From assembly GCA_028023455.1 (NCBI GenBank), contig JAQFVV010006711.1, positions 124,001-188,000 on the forward strand: a DNA stretch of 64,000 nt. The letters are read 5' to 3'. Each line of letters starts with the position of its first letter. The first letter of the stretch is position 1. This document shows, one piece after another, positions 11,154 through 23,621 of this stretch. The stretch is from Epiperipatus broadwayi. Lineage: Eukaryota; Onychophora; Udeonychophora; Euonychophora; Peripatidae. The notes below the pieces were generated by a model. It had not been told where the DNA came from, did not search any database, and saw only the letters and a program-made list of their open reading frames with translations. Both the position numbers and the translations under genes were made by a program.

Positions 11154-11980
11154 TATAATAGTGCCACCTACTGTGAGCTATAGTAATCAATTATATGTTA
11201 GAAGTTTTGTGCATTTAAATTGCTATTTAGTGCCTATTCATCCAAAATATCCAGAATAGTGTCTAGTTGTCATCAGTGAAGAGCCTTGGATCTGAGAGCA
11301 CTGCACATAAGTCTTTGGATCTAGTGCTCCCTTTCCTTTACCTTTTTTAATTATCTATAAAGTTAAAAGTTCAAAATGAAATCACACCAATATTTCCAAT
11401 CCCTGCTCATTCACTTGCATAGTCATACAGATCTGAACCCATTTCAGAATCTATATATTTTGGTGTCCTTGGTTTTTTTATAACTATCACCTACACCCTT
11501 TGATTAAGATTGGTATTAAATCCATTTATACAATATACACCATTATTTCTGCTCCTTGTACAAGTTATAAAAATAGCAGCAAAACTCTCCAGGCAATAAT
11601 GCCATCAAATTTATTTATGATATTACTTAATACTAATCATAGCCAGCTGATATTGATGACTATGGTTATAAAAACCCCAAATGGCATTAAATACTGAACT
11701 GGGTTCAGATCTGTATGACTATAAAGGCAAATTAGCTTGGATTGAAAACCTTAGTGCTTTCAATGTAGGCCTCATTGCTTTATAGTTGAATAAATAGTAA
11801 AAAGCAATTATTAGAGAGATGCAATAGTGCTCTCAGATCCAAGACTCCTCGCTGATGTCAGCCGTAAGCTAGAAACTAGACTGGGTATATTGGACAAATA
11901 AGCATTAGATAGAAATTTAAATGCATAAACCTTCTGCCATCTAGTGATTACTATAGCTTGCACTAGGTGGCACTATTATA
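11154..11980. mobile_element. Foldback DNA element K1 with ~300-bp inverted arms
   Basis: The ends are TATAATAGTGCC (11154) and its complement GGCACTATTATA (ending 11980). The arms stay alignable inward for about 300 bp: AGCTATAGTAATCA, GCATTTAAATT, GTCTAGTT, CTTGGATCTGAGAGCACT and ATAGTCATACAGATCTGAAC all recur in inverted orientation. Arms are about 11154-11460 and 11690-11980, with a ~230-bp centre. No transposase-like frame is present, so it is non-autonomous. A related copy lies at 27042-27567. TATA at both edges would fit a TA-type target duplication. The superfamily is unknown to me. Confidence 0.75.
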
Positions 11981-11987
11981 TGAATTG

Positions 11988-13352
11988 CTAGCAATAGAAA
12001 GACTAGGAAGAGGGATAGAGATATCATTAATAGGTGGCAAGGAAGTATTATACATTGTTGGGTCTTTTATTTGTGGATGATGTCTTTTTGAGTACAGAAA
12101 GAAGCAAAGATATGAAAATTATGCTGAGAACATGCATAAGGGTGGGTAAAGAGATGGGGATTAAATTTAGTGAGGAAAAATCAAAAGTAATGATAATTAA
12201 TACTGGGGAAAAGAAGACAAATAATTTTTATTGGGGATACAAAGCTAAGTGTAATGTATGGATATAACTATTTGGGAATCATCTTAAGTAATCAGAGAAA
12301 TTGTTTGGATGAATGGGAGAAAAAATTGATAAATGAAGAAAAGAAAAGAAAGGGATTGATAAAGAAATTAAGTGTTCTCATATAATAAATATGATATAGC
12401 TAGAATTATATGGGAGTTGCAGTAACAAGGTTAACATATGGTAATGATGTGTTAGTAAAGGGGTATTATATTACTTAGAAAAAGTACAAAGAAAAGTAGG
12501 AAGATATGCATTAGATGCAGATGTGTGGATGGCAAAGGAGGCAATTCAAGGAGAAATGGGATGGTCAAGTTTTTATATGAGAAATGCAAAAAGCAAATGA
12601 AAATATTTGGCAGATTGCAGTTTATGGATAATAAAATAGCCAAAATAGTATTTAATTGGATTATGAATTAAGGGCAGGCAACACAATGGGTGATATGCAG
12701 AAGATTTGGATAAAGAATTTACATCAATATACTTAAACAAAAGATGGGATGATTGTCTTAGAATTGTTGAGTGTTATAGTGTTAAGGAATAGGATAGAAG
12801 AATAGATGCATTAATAAAGAATAGGAAGTTGAAGAGATGGAAAACTAGTGTGGAGAGTAAAAAGAGTTTAAATTTATATAGAAGTATTCGGCACAAGTTA
12901 ATTTATGATAATAGCAAGGAAAGTAGTTTTCTGTTTAAGGCTTGAAGGGAATATACACATAAATAGAAAAATGTGGGCAATTTAGTCTGCAAGTTGTCTA
13001 AGGAAGACAGAGAAAATATTAGGCATCTTCTAATTGAATGTAAATGCATGAAATCAGAAAGGGTACAAATAATGAAGTTGTGGAAAAATAAATATCAACA
13101 AAGTGATTATACAGAAAGTGGGTTATTAGTTTTTATGCTGGGTTTGGGAAAAGGGGGATTTAGATATAAAAGCCATAAAGTTGACAAAGATTATGTTGCA
13201 TAAATGGGATGGAGCAGGAAAGAAAAGAATATGGGAAAACTTGGGGCGGAGAATGGAAAGGGAAGTTAAAGTGGCTAACAGGTTTCTCTGGGCATAATTG
13301 CCGAGAAATTCCAGACTCCATATAAGGAGACAGTGCATTACATCACAACATA
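11988..13352 (+). mobile_element. LINE family 2, 5'-truncated copy D
   Basis: The copy starts inside the RT (ERLGRGIE-like) and runs to the family 3' end (CATTACATCACAA near 13340). A frame at 12034-12267 holds LLFVDDVFLSTERSKDMKIM, the RT catalytic box with both Asp, then GKEMGIKFSEEKSKVMIIN. Downstream frames give the post-RT region (YLNKRWDDCLRIVECYS-like near 12740) and a Cys/His-poor zinc-knuckle-like stretch (NIRHLLIECKCMKSERVQIMK) at 12973-13203. Several stops interrupt it. It begins immediately beside foldback element K1. Confidence 0.75.
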
Positions 13353-16062
13353 AAAAGGGGAAGAAAATAATGGTTATAGGGGATATGAATGGGACATATT
13401 GAAGAAATTGATGACTTTGATAACAAAAATGGCCACTTCTAAAAAATTTTTATCAGAGAGTGAATCTGAACATTGGAAATTTATTAAATATTTATGAGGG
13501 GAATTACACATGATTTAGAAATAATACATGTTAAACAATATTGTGTTAATAGAGAAAGAGGGAATCAATAAAGTATGGAAAATTAAAGTGTTCGATAATG
13601 TAGAGAGTATGTAGTAGTGATGGAAAATAATAAAAGTAGAAATGATAGTGAAAGATGTAGATGGAGGTGAACTAAGAATAACTTAGAAGAATGTAAAAGT
13701 AGAAGAATTATGGAAGAGTTTGTTGGGGGGTGAATATAATGATTGGTATGGTGAAGAAGCAAAAGTGGCAAATAGGTGAGAGTATTCAGAAGAATAAAAA
13801 TAATACAAAAGTGAGAATTAATAAAAGCATTAAAGAAAAGAAAAAAGCATGCAGAGAATATAAATGTTCTATTAAAAACAAAGAAAGTGAAAAAGATGTT
13901 AATATTAAATGGGTAAACTATTTTTAAAACAGAAGTTGGTTAAAATAGATAATTATAGAGAATGAAATTAAATACTAAATTATTGGAGGATATTAATAAA
14001 AGTGGAAGAGATGGGAGTAAAAATTTTTTGGAAATATATTTAAAAAAAGAGAATGTAAAGGAGAGAGAAATAGTGTTACTAAATGATGAGAAAAAAAAGT
14101 GTAGCTCTAGAGAAGAATTAGAATCAGTCTTAAATAAGTTTATATAATGAATATAGAAAGGATGGTAGATGTGAAGGACAGAGAAATAACAAACATAAAA
14201 GCACATAGTAATGGAAATATTAGTTTTACAGATAATGAATTGAATGACGCAGGGAAGAAGTTGAAAAGTGGGGAGAGAAGAGGTTTAGATGGATGAACAA
14301 CAGAGATGGTGATGAATTTGGGAAAGAAGGCAAAATTAAATCTATTTTATCATGTTTTAATAAGATGGTACAGAAGACAGAATTTCCAGATAGCTGGAAT
14401 ACTATAAGGACCATAGAAAGATAAACAATTATGGACTGGTAGTGGTAACATTGGTGTTATATAAAGTTTTTGCATGTATGGTAGCTGGATGGAAGAAAAT
14501 AATAGTGGGAGAAATTCAAAGAAGTTTTAGAATGAATAGACAGATAGGAGATTGTTTATTTGCAGCCACACAACTTATTATGAGTAGGAATACAGGTAGG
14601 CAGTTATATATGGTCTTTATTATGAATATAGTAAATTTGGGAATGAATGAATGGAACTTTATTATTAAGAGATTTTATGAAAAGAATTTTATACTTATGA
14701 ATTAGGAAATATAAAATCAGTTAAGAGTTAAAAATATGATGGGATTGAGGCAAAGACGCCCTACTTCACTTATTTTATGTTGAGAGAAATGGAGAGAATA
14801 ATAGAAAGACTAGGAAGAGGGATATAGATAACATTAATAGATGACAAGGGAATGTGTACATTATCAGGTTTTTTATTTATAGATATTTTTTGTGCACAGA
14901 AAATAGAAAAGATATGGAAGTTATGCTGAAGACTTGTGCAAGGGTGGCTAAAGAGATGGGGATTAAATTTAATGAAGAAAAATCAAAAGTAATGATGATA
15001 AATGCTACGGAAAGAGAAGGAAAGAATTTTTATTGGAGAATATAAAGTTAAATGTGGTGAATAGGTATAACTATTTGGGAATCGTCTGATGTAATCAGAG
15101 GAATTGCTTGATGAATGGGAGAAAAAATTAATAAATGAAGCAAAGAAAAGAAAGGAACTGATAAAGAAATTAATTGTTTTCATATAATAAATATGATGTA
15201 GTAAGAATTGTATGGAAAGGAGTGGCAGTACAGGGTTAACTTATAGTAATGATACATTATGTGTTAGTAAGGGGGTGTTAGATTACTTAGAAAAAGTACA
15301 AAAGAAAGTAGGAAGACATGCATTAGATGCAGATGTGTAGATAGCAAAGGAGGCAATTCAAGGAGAAATGGGATGATCAAGTTTTTATATGATGCAAAAA
15401 GTAAAATGTTTGATAGATTGCAATCAACAGATAGTAAGAGAAGTCAACATAGTATTTAATTGGGTTATGAATAAAGGACTTGCAATAAGATGGGTGAGAA
15501 AGGTAGTATGGTATGGAGATTTGGATTTGTGTCAATATACTTGTACAAAAGATGATTGTGTTAGGATTGTCGAGTGCTACAGTGGCAAAGAATGGGATAA
15601 AAGAATAGATACATTAATAAAAAATAGGGAGCTGGAGAACTAATATGAACAAAAAGAATAGCAAGGTAAGTAGTTTACTGTTTAAGGCTTGAACAGAATC
15701 GTTAGCATCAAGAGAATGTACACATAAATTGGAGGTAAGCATGGAAAATATTAGGTATCTGCTAATTAAATGTAAATGCTTTCAAGCAGAAAGGGTATAA
15801 ATAATTAAGTTGTGAGAGAATAAATATAAACAAAGTGACTGTACAGAAAGTGGGCTCTTGGTTTTTATTCTGGGTTTGGAAAAAGGGGGTTCTAGATATA
15901 AAGCTCGAGTGGACAAAAATGATGTTGCAGAAGCTATGATTGAGGGATGGGGAAGAATATAGGAAAAACTTAGGGCGGGAATGGTAAGTAAGTTGGCTAA
16001 CAGGTTTCTCTGGGCACAGTGGCTGAGAGATTCCTAACTTATGGAGTGGACATATCACATCA
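13353..16062 (+). mobile_element. LINE family 2, 5'-truncated copy E
   Basis: The copy starts within the endonuclease at the GDMNG block (MVIGDMNG near 13371), directly after the 3' end of copy D and in the same orientation. It continues through the linker (QIGESIQKNKNN near 13770), RT palm (RQIGDCLFAATQL near 14540), a damaged motif C (FLFID-IFCAQ near 14870), the post-RT block (VFNWVMNKGLAIRWVRKV near 15450) and the shared 3' end (GGTTTCTCTGGGCACAG, TCACATCACAA) at about 16062. Heavily mutated and not coding-competent. The head-to-tail join with copy D suggests insertion at, or recombination with, the older copy's 3' end. Confidence 0.75.
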
Positions 16063-16232
16063 CAATTTAAACATATATGTACTAAGTGATGAATTTATTA
16101 TTTAGTCAGAACTCATAATTTAATTAATTATAACATGTAAATGTAAAATAATAGTTTCCTAATGTAAAGACTGCAATTTGTAAATATGAACTGTCAAATA
16201 TAATGCAAGCGATAAAACGTTAGAAACCACTG
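16063..16232 (-). mobile_element. Possible hAT-type terminus (one end only)
   Basis: Reading leftward from 16232 the minus strand starts CAGTGGTTTCTAACG, which resembles the CAGNGNTTCTCAA ends of hAT elements. The flanking 8 nt (ATCTAAAA) fit the loose nTCTAGAn hAT target preference. I could not find the opposite end, so this is a weak call. Confidence 0.25.
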
Positions 16233-18751
16233 ATCTAAAAGATGGACATTATACATTTGCTAAGATTTGTCTTTTTAATAGACAACTAATGGTGATTATC
16301 TTGGATATTTTTATTTCACATAAATTATTAAATGAATAATCTCTTTAGTTTTTTCTCAAATAAATTAAATTGCTCTAACTTTATTTCAAACTTTAAAAAA
16401 CTGTGTAGAATAATTTTTACTTTGGGATGTCAGCATCTAAAATTGGATGGTCATTTTTTGGACAATTTTAAATAAAACAGACATTTCTATAATTATAAAT
16501 ATTAACTAATTGATAAAAAAAATGAAACAGATGAGAAAATTAAAATTTGCAGATACTTATATATATGAAAGTAATATCATTATCAAAAATAACATTTCAG
16601 TTACCTAATCTAAAAAACGTAATTAAAAAAAAAAATGTAATGAAATTTTGGTTGATAATCATTATTGTAAAGGAATTTAATGACTTTGAACCTTAAAGAC
16701 AAATTTACTCCATACAAATCGAAATTGTATTAACGTATTGCAGTGCTATTTAACGGAAAACGTAAGCATTAATGGAAATACAATTGTAATTTGACTATCT
16801 GGCATTAAAATGCTTTCGAAAAAATGATTTATGAATCTACCACGATCGATTGGTAAAACTGCGGTAAATGACCTGAACACGACAGAGTAAAAATAAATCA
16901 TTAGAACATTTTGCTCCAATAATATTAATAACTCAACAATCATAAAATACAAAACCAAGACATAATTTTTCAGAAAAGCCAATCTATTCCAAGTAAATTC
17001 TGAATATAAAACTTAAGCGGGGAAGATACAATATTTAATTTGATAATCCCGCAGATTACAAAATGCCTAGCAACTTTTAACAGGGAAAATATTATTTTAT
17101 AAAATAAGAATTATTTCTTTCTATTAATAGGAAAACTAAAAATATTTTTCATATTTCAAGTTCTTTTTTGTGAATTTATTCATGCTTATACATTTTAAAA
17201 GTATTGCTTGGTGATTTTTAAAAGTACAGTACACGTTTTAGTGAACCGGAACGTAATTGTCGACGCTCCGCATGAGACGTAAAACCGATCCGGTTCAATT
17301 CAATCCCTGAGTAAAATGGTAGTTTTTAATTATATGAATAAATAAATACAGTAGTTTATTTGTTATTCCTATAATTGTGGGCATATGTGTTTTATTTTTA
17401 AAGAAATCAGTTACATGTGTAGTTATATTCAAATCTGTTTTTTTAATAAATACTGTTATAGCTATATATCTTCAACGGCCTCGAATTGAGCATGCTAACT
17501 CAATATTTACATTTTTTTTTTATTACGAGGTGTGACATAATTTTTCTATCATATTTCCCCCAGCATACATAAATTTACACATATACCGTGGTTGGCAATA
17601 AAATAAATTGCCATCCTAGGGAATAATATCTGCAATTTAAGTGATAAATGATTAATTCTGATAAAATTAATTCCAAAATACAAATACTTCTAAAAGTAAT
17701 TGATATCTTAAAAGTTATTTAAAATATTCATTTTAAAAACCCAGTGAAAATATTAAGCACTGTAGTTTTTACGTTAAATTATTGCATATAAATATATGTT
17801 GTTTTTCTATCCGAAAGCAAGTAGGATAAAGTACAATATAGCAATCTTCGCCGATGAGTTTTCTATCTCAGTTTACTTTAGCCATTCAGTTTTAAAATTG
17901 TATTTTAAAAATCTTTATATCATTTTAATACCTTTCAAATTCTGATATCATGGCTTTAATGTAAATTTAAAATATCAAAAATATTTTAATTGAAGTAATG
18001 AAATCCATATTAACATCTTCAGCAAAGGCTAGCGAACAATGGGCGTAGTCATTTTGGCGCAACGTCTTAAAAAAAAAAATCTGCATTAAGAATAATTATG
18101 TCAAGGGGGTGTCAAGTAATGATAAACACCACCGGCGATGATCTAATATCATTTCATCTTAGCATCCTATGGCTTAGTTACTACAATATACCCTGCAGCG
18201 AGTTTAATGTACACACATTTACAATTACTATTTTTTTTTTTATTAATTAAACTATAAGAACTCTTAAAAAGAACAATAATAGTGCTACGATATATTTTTA
18301 GTATATTAACTAGTAAAACTGCACTTCGATTAAGACTATAAGAAAAACGAAAATGCAAAAGAAAAAAGATTTATGGTTTAGTTTTTCCTTGTTAATCTCG
18401 CAATATGTATTACTTGTCTCGTTGCTATTTTGATCATTTTATTATATATTTTTTAGAATAATTATAAAAAAGAGTAATCGACGGTGCTGCCGATTTATAT
18501 AAATTTTTGAATAATGGTGGCCACTTACATTAGGATTATTTTAAAGTGTTGGACTGACACTTATTTAGAATTATATGTAAATAATTAATGCGATGTAGAA
18601 GTTTCAGTCCTTTTTAATGTTGTAGATTTCAAAATTAATGGAACTAATTTTTATTTTATTTTTAAAAATGACTAACTGCAATAGGATTGTTTTACAATTT
18701 GAACCAATTTTATCCCAGGCCTGAAGAGAAGAGTACAATTTAATTAAAACT
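16233..18751. other. Mostly single-copy region upstream of the Spire exon, with CpG-rich patch
   Basis: No recognisable repeat or coding frame. Base composition differs from the LINE cluster, and CpG dinucleotides are more frequent, especially at about 17232-17300 where nine CpGs occur in about 70 bp. A short inverted pair GAACCGGA/TCCGGTTC lies at about 17243 and 17289. As this lies upstream of the first Spire coding exon it may contain 5' UTR, promoter or enhancer sequence, but I see no specific promoter motif I would defend. Confidence 0.4.
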
Positions 18752-19004
18752 ATGGCGGAAGGTATAAGAAAAAATCCGAAGTGTACCCTTGATGAAAGTG
18801 GCTGTCTTTCACTAGCTAATATTTTGGAATCCTTTAATGCGCCAATCAATGAAGAACAGGCTTGGGCTGTTTGTTTTCAATGTGTTAAATATTTACGTAA
18901 ACAGTGGGAATCTTCCCGATCGAATTGTTTTGTTTTAAATGGAACTAACTCTATTAGGATTTGTAAAGACGGAGATGTGGTGTTAGTTGCTGATTCTCAG
19001 TCGA
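18752..19004 (+). CDS. spire: Protein spire homolog, first coding exon (start of KIND domain)
   Basis: The exon encodes 84 residues plus one nucleotide. The start ATG has A at -3 and G at +4, and an in-frame TGA lies 30 nt upstream (18722), so this is the first in-frame start. Residues 17-50 read GCLSLANILESF, NAPINEEQAWAV and CFQCVKYLRK, matching the opening helices of the Spire KIND domain, where SLxxILxxFNxPINEEQAWA(V/L)C is characteristic. Residues 62-84 (LNGTNSIRICKDGDVVLVAD) fit the beta segment that follows. Spire is a cytoplasmic actin nucleator; its KIND domain binds formins such as Cappuccino/FMN, and WH2 repeats downstream nucleate filaments. The exon ends at a consensus donor GTAAGT (19005) in phase 1. 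The rest of KIND, the WH2 repeats and the FYVE-like domain are not in this exon. Paralogue number cannot be told. Confidence 0.85.
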
Positions 19005-19010
19005 GTAAGT
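19005..19010 (+). other. 5' splice site (GTAAGT) of the Spire exon
   Basis: The sequence TCGA|GTAAGT is a strong donor in phase 1. Reading on into the intron adds only IFILIKLY-type residues before a stop, unlike KIND sequence, which supports splicing here. Confidence 0.8.
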
Positions 19011-19825
19011 ATTTTTATATTTTAATAAAGCTTTATTGACTGACAATTTTCGTCATGCGAAAGTCATTTGAAATAGTAGCTTATGTAAACCTGTCACATA
19101 TATATAGAAAGAGAAATTGAGAGATGAAAAATAAATTTCTCATTAAAAAGGAAGTAAAATAAATTCTCAGTTTTCATATATTTTTGTTAAATATTCGCTT
19201 TACTGACAGGCTTAGATAAATATATAGTGAGCACGTGTTTGCGATAAATTAATATACTGTGCAAAAAGAAATTTAATTATTTAATATTTTCTTTAGGTAC
19301 TATCAGGTTAAAATTTAAGTGAACAATCTTTACCTTATATGCTGATTGAAGCTTTCCAAATATATTTATATAACTGGGCTTTTCATTTTAAATTTAAGTT
19401 TTAATTAAGTCAGTGTTTATTTTTATTTAAAAATTCAGTTTTTTTTTGTCGGCTTTTGATATGTATCATCTGTTTTATTAAATTATTTTATGTGTTACGG
19501 GATGAACTTTTTTTAAAAAATAAAACAAAATTCCATATTTAACTGTAAATAGAGTATTGCTCAAATATTTTTATAAAGATTAATTGAAAGTATCGGCAAG
19601 CTTCTATTGACCTGTTAAGATAATCTTTGAAAGGATGGCCTATTTTTCTGCGATGTATATTATATGAGCAGTATGTAAAAAAAGTTGAGATAAGTATGAC
19701 TAGCACCAGTATATATAATATTTAGAAGCTTGAAATTTCATATCTGGGATAAAATCTCCTGATATTATCGTGTTGGCAAATAATTCATTTTGTAAAATAA
19801 ATAAATAATCTAATGGCTTTATTGT
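19011..19825. other. Presumed Spire intron, AT-rich, nothing recognised
   Basis: AT-rich DNA with poly-T and poly-A runs. I see no element ends or coding signal. Confidence 0.5.
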
Positions 19826-20032
19826 TCAGGAGTTCATAAAAAATTCGATCACCGGAAGTGCCAGAATAGGAATTTCGCCCGAGAACCTTACCTCCAATTT
19901 GACACTATGCTGCTGCAATAAATCACGCAGTTGATTTTGTAGAATAATTAACATTGAATGTGAAAGATGGATTCTCATTGTTAAAAACAACAGAACTATT
20001 GATCTTTTGTTATTGTGTTTGATTTTAGTCAA
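19826..20032 (-). other. Unidentified minus-strand ORF with adjoining AATAAA
   Basis: This frame of 68 residues is antisense in the presumed Spire intron. Its second half (RIHLSHSMLIILQNQLRDLLQ, then KLEVRFSGEIPILALPVIEF) has balanced, protein-like composition and several CpGs, unlike the surrounding AT-rich noise. The stop codon is followed at once by ACAATAAAG, a canonical polyadenylation signal, so it could be the terminal exon of an unrelated gene or a processed-pseudogene end. A possible donor GTAAGG also lies within it. I do not recognise the protein. Confidence 0.25.
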
Positions 20033-20568
20033 ATCTTTAAAAATAGCATAAATGGTAAGAAAAACAACTGATGGATTCTTGATTAGATTAGATTGGAACT
20101 CTCACATGAACACAAATGACCATGTTTTGGTCACATAGTGTCATATTATATTCCTTAGAAAAGTGTAATGTTCATAAAGATAAACAGTGAAATAAGAAAA
20201 AAAAAAGACCAGCAATGAAATGGATGGACTTTGTCTTCACATTCAAAAATGTATCTTTGAATGACCAGAAAAACCAAACAGATGATATGTTATTCTGGAA
20301 AAATACTATTCATATGATTGCCAGAATTTGATACATAATAGTACCAATAATGTTTATATTTGTTTTTTTTTTTTTTTACAAAAAATATTTGAATAATTAT
20401 GAGTTTAAAAAATATTTATTATTATAAAAAAGAAATTATGTCATTATTAGTAGTCTTTGATTCAGTTTGAGTTGCATCAATTATAGTTATATCTTACTTT
20501 GGATTTTTATTTATTTATATATTTCATTTTTTTAATGAGTCATAGCCAAAGAATCTTATACTCTAAAA

Positions 20569-20908
20569 CAGTGATTCTCAAACTGTGGGTTATGAGGGTG
20601 GATGAAAAATAGACAAAAAATTTGAAAAAAACTTATTATTGAAATCAAAATAAGAAATGATAATTTATCTAGTATATATAGTAATTTAAAATAAGAAGTG
20701 ATATATTCTAATAATATAAAAATAAAATATCACACTTAAAAATAGTTAAATCCATTTAAGTAATTTTAGCCTTGTTGCGTGTATCAGTAGCAAAAGAAAA
20801 ATAAATATAGAAAAAAAATTTAGGGTCTCAAAAGTTTATTGGAACAGGGCATGATTAAAGCTGATACAGAAATTTGGATCCCGAATATTAAAAGGCTGAG
20901 ATCCATTG
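20569..20908. mobile_element. hAT-like MITE (340 bp)
   Basis: The left end reads CAGTGATTCTCAAACTGTGG, a classic hAT-type terminus. The right end read on the minus strand is CAATGGATCTCAGCC, an imperfect match. Flanking 8-mers CTCTAAAA (20561-20568) and AACTAAAA (20909-20916) agree at 6 of 8 positions, consistent with an aged 8-bp target duplication. There is no coding content, so it is a non-autonomous element. Confidence 0.55.
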
Positions 20909-20916
20909 AACTAAAA

Positions 20917-22359
20917 TCATGTGGTTCTTTATTCCAAACATTCTGGATGAAATACATATATAAATACTAAGTAATTAGTGCAAAAAATGGTTTGATTTCA
21001 TTTCCACAAATTCCGTAAGAAAATCTTTTGAATTTGACAAATGCACTCTCTCTGAAAATTTATTTATATATTACTATACAAATTATTTAAAACCCTCATT
21101 CGAGCTTTTACCAAATGGTTTTAGATTATTATATGGTTCATTTGTTCAGAATAGTAAATACTAAATAATAAAAACATATCAAAAGTTAGATATTAACAAA
21201 TAAATAATTAAAAAAACAAAATCATAATTTATATAGATATTAATGCTAAATGTTTTTATCAGGTTTCCCCCAAGCTAAAAACAGACAGATCATTCATGCA
21301 GATAAAAATCAATATGTATATCATCCTGAAAATAGTTTAGTTTTGTAACTATATATATAGTATCCAAGTTCAGATTGCTTGTTGATATCTAAATGACTTT
21401 ACAATTAGTTTTTCCAAGGCAATAATGTTTTTTTTTTTTTATCTCTTGTTTGTGGAAATAGACATTACTGCCTTAAAGAAAATGTTTGTGATATCATTGA
21501 ACTAGCAGCAAGCAGTTTTGAACATTATGATTAGTCACAATAGTGACTATGATCCTTTTCAGAACTGTTCACTAATTTTTTTTCCCCATTAAATGTGCTC
21601 AACACCCAGGACTCCCTTCCCTCCATAACGTCTTTTTTTATATGTGAAAATATGTCTGTCAGCATATATATAGATTGTAAGCATAGCATATCAAATTACA
21701 GCTAGTTTAAAGTATTTTCTTATGTGATCATTTCATATATGCTGTTGAATCATGATCTAACCCAACTTCTTAATTCATTTAGTTCAGCAAATCAATTTAC
21801 TTCTTAGTCTGATTTTTTATTTGCTTTTATCTTAGATCTGCATAAATTTAAATGTTAGTAAGCATTTATAACTTCCCCGATTTATATTAATTGAGCAATA
21901 GATGGTATAAGTCTAAAAGTTTCAATGAATAAAATCAGCAGACATTAAATGACAGGGAAATCAGAAATGGTCTTAATACTTAAATTGTGACTTCCGTAGT
22001 TGGAGGAGACAGAATGCAACGTATTTGACTTTTATATTATTTATTCAATACATTTTTTTTTATAAAGAGTAGTGGAAAGGAGGATTATTTTTTTTAATGA
22101 TTTTTTTAGTAAATGCACTATAAATATTCCAATTTTGTTTAAGGCAAAATATAACTTAGATGACAAATAATATATATTTCCAATTTCATTTGTTAAACTC
22201 CTGGTGAATATAATGGTTTCAAGAATGTAAAGATTTTGATTAAAAAAAGTATAATGAAAAAAAAAACAACAATGTTAATTAATAAACTAATTAACAAACA
22301 TTCTGGAATTAAAAGATTATTCCAGAAAGAATAGATTTACCTGAGAAATAAGACTGCAC
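20917..22359. other. AT-rich intron-like DNA, nothing recognised
   Basis: Homopolymers and TA microsatellites only; no coding frame or element ends that I can support. Confidence 0.5.
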
Positions 22360-22551
22360 ATGCCTCATTCTTGTTCCAGACTTTACTATGTACAATTAGT
22401 GCAGAGCCAAAAGCCATCTGAGCTAATGAAGTTAACATTAGCAAAGAAAGAACTAGAGATGAGAGATATCTATTTTCTAAAGTGCAAAATCAGACATAGA
22501 GAAATAACTCTATCTTTAATTATTATTTCCATAGAACTGCAATGGCACTAA
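22360..22551 (+). other. Unidentified 63-codon ORF
   Basis: An open frame with less biased composition than its surroundings (PHSCSRLYYVQLVQSQKPSE, then LTLAKKELEMRDIYFLKCK). I find no domain. No clear donor follows it, and the upstream TTGTTCCAG inside it is the only acceptor-like string. It could be a decayed element or chance. Confidence 0.15.
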
Positions 22552-23621
22552 GACTAAGGGGTAATTGTAAATTGTAAATAGTTTATATATATCATTATTC
22601 TTAGTCATGATTATATATATATATATACAGGTTTATTTTGAAATTACCAATTATTATGTTTGAATAATTAGTAAAATATTAATATATAATATTAAATTGA
22701 ATTGTAGTTTATATACATATATGTAAATCTGTGTATTCAGTTGTATATATTTATAAGTGTTGACTTAAAATATGTATTTCATATTAAATAATATCAAAGC
22801 ATTTATGTTAATTGAATTATTTTTATTAACAAATTATTGCTTAATCAACTTAGGGAGTAGGCTATAACTGTTTCACAAATATTAACAAAATCACACTGCT
22901 ACAGAATGGATATAGTAACTGATAATCTAAAAGTAGCAGAATGAATTACTTTGTTTAAAAATTTTAGATGATCATTTTAATGTGATGTATACTTTTATGT
23001 TTTATTGTTATTATTAAAAATTTAATTCTTTGAAATTTATTTAACATAAATTACCAAAAAAAAAAAATCACAGAAAAATCTATACCTTACAAAAAAAAAA
23101 TTTAGATATGAAAATACTGTACTTCAAATTTTATTAAAGAATATCTCTTAAAAATATCTAATATATTTTCATTTGTAATTTTAAAAAGCAGTTAATTTTT
23201 AATCATTATTCAGTAACATTTTATCATATTCTTTTGAAAGTTTTCTCTTAATTTACTATGGTTATTTGAACCATGTGTTATTTTTCTGATCCACATCATC
23301 TTAACAATATTCATAGATACAGTTAATTTTTTTTTATTAATAATAATATTAAAAAAGGATTTATATAGATTAAAATTATCTTTAATCAAAACAGAAGAAT
23401 AATCTATAAGGAAAGATACTTTTTTTTTTTACTGTGTAATGTCTGATATCTGCAAATTTATAAATGAAAATGCAATAGATTATTGTATTGATTGTACAGT
23501 TATTTTATTTGTTAGAAAATGAATATTTTTTTACAAATTGTTGAATATTTTGCACTTAAAATTTTTTTGGTTTTATAACTAATTAAGTATAAATATATAT
23601 ATACAGGATTTATTGATATAT
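22552..23621. other. AT-rich DNA with TA microsatellite, nothing recognised
   Basis: Contains a (TA)n run near 22612-22626 and several A/T homopolymers. No gene or element ends seen. Confidence 0.5.

Noticed and set aside
17240-17310. tRNA-like B-box (CGGTTCAATTC) in the CpG patch
   Set aside because: No matching T-stem, acceptor stem or A-box could be folded around it.
22360-22551. Reading LTLAKKELEMRDIYFLK as a Spire C-terminal exon
   Set aside because: Superficial resemblance only; no donor site, no Cys pattern of the FYVE-like domain, and the order relative to KIND exons would be wrong.
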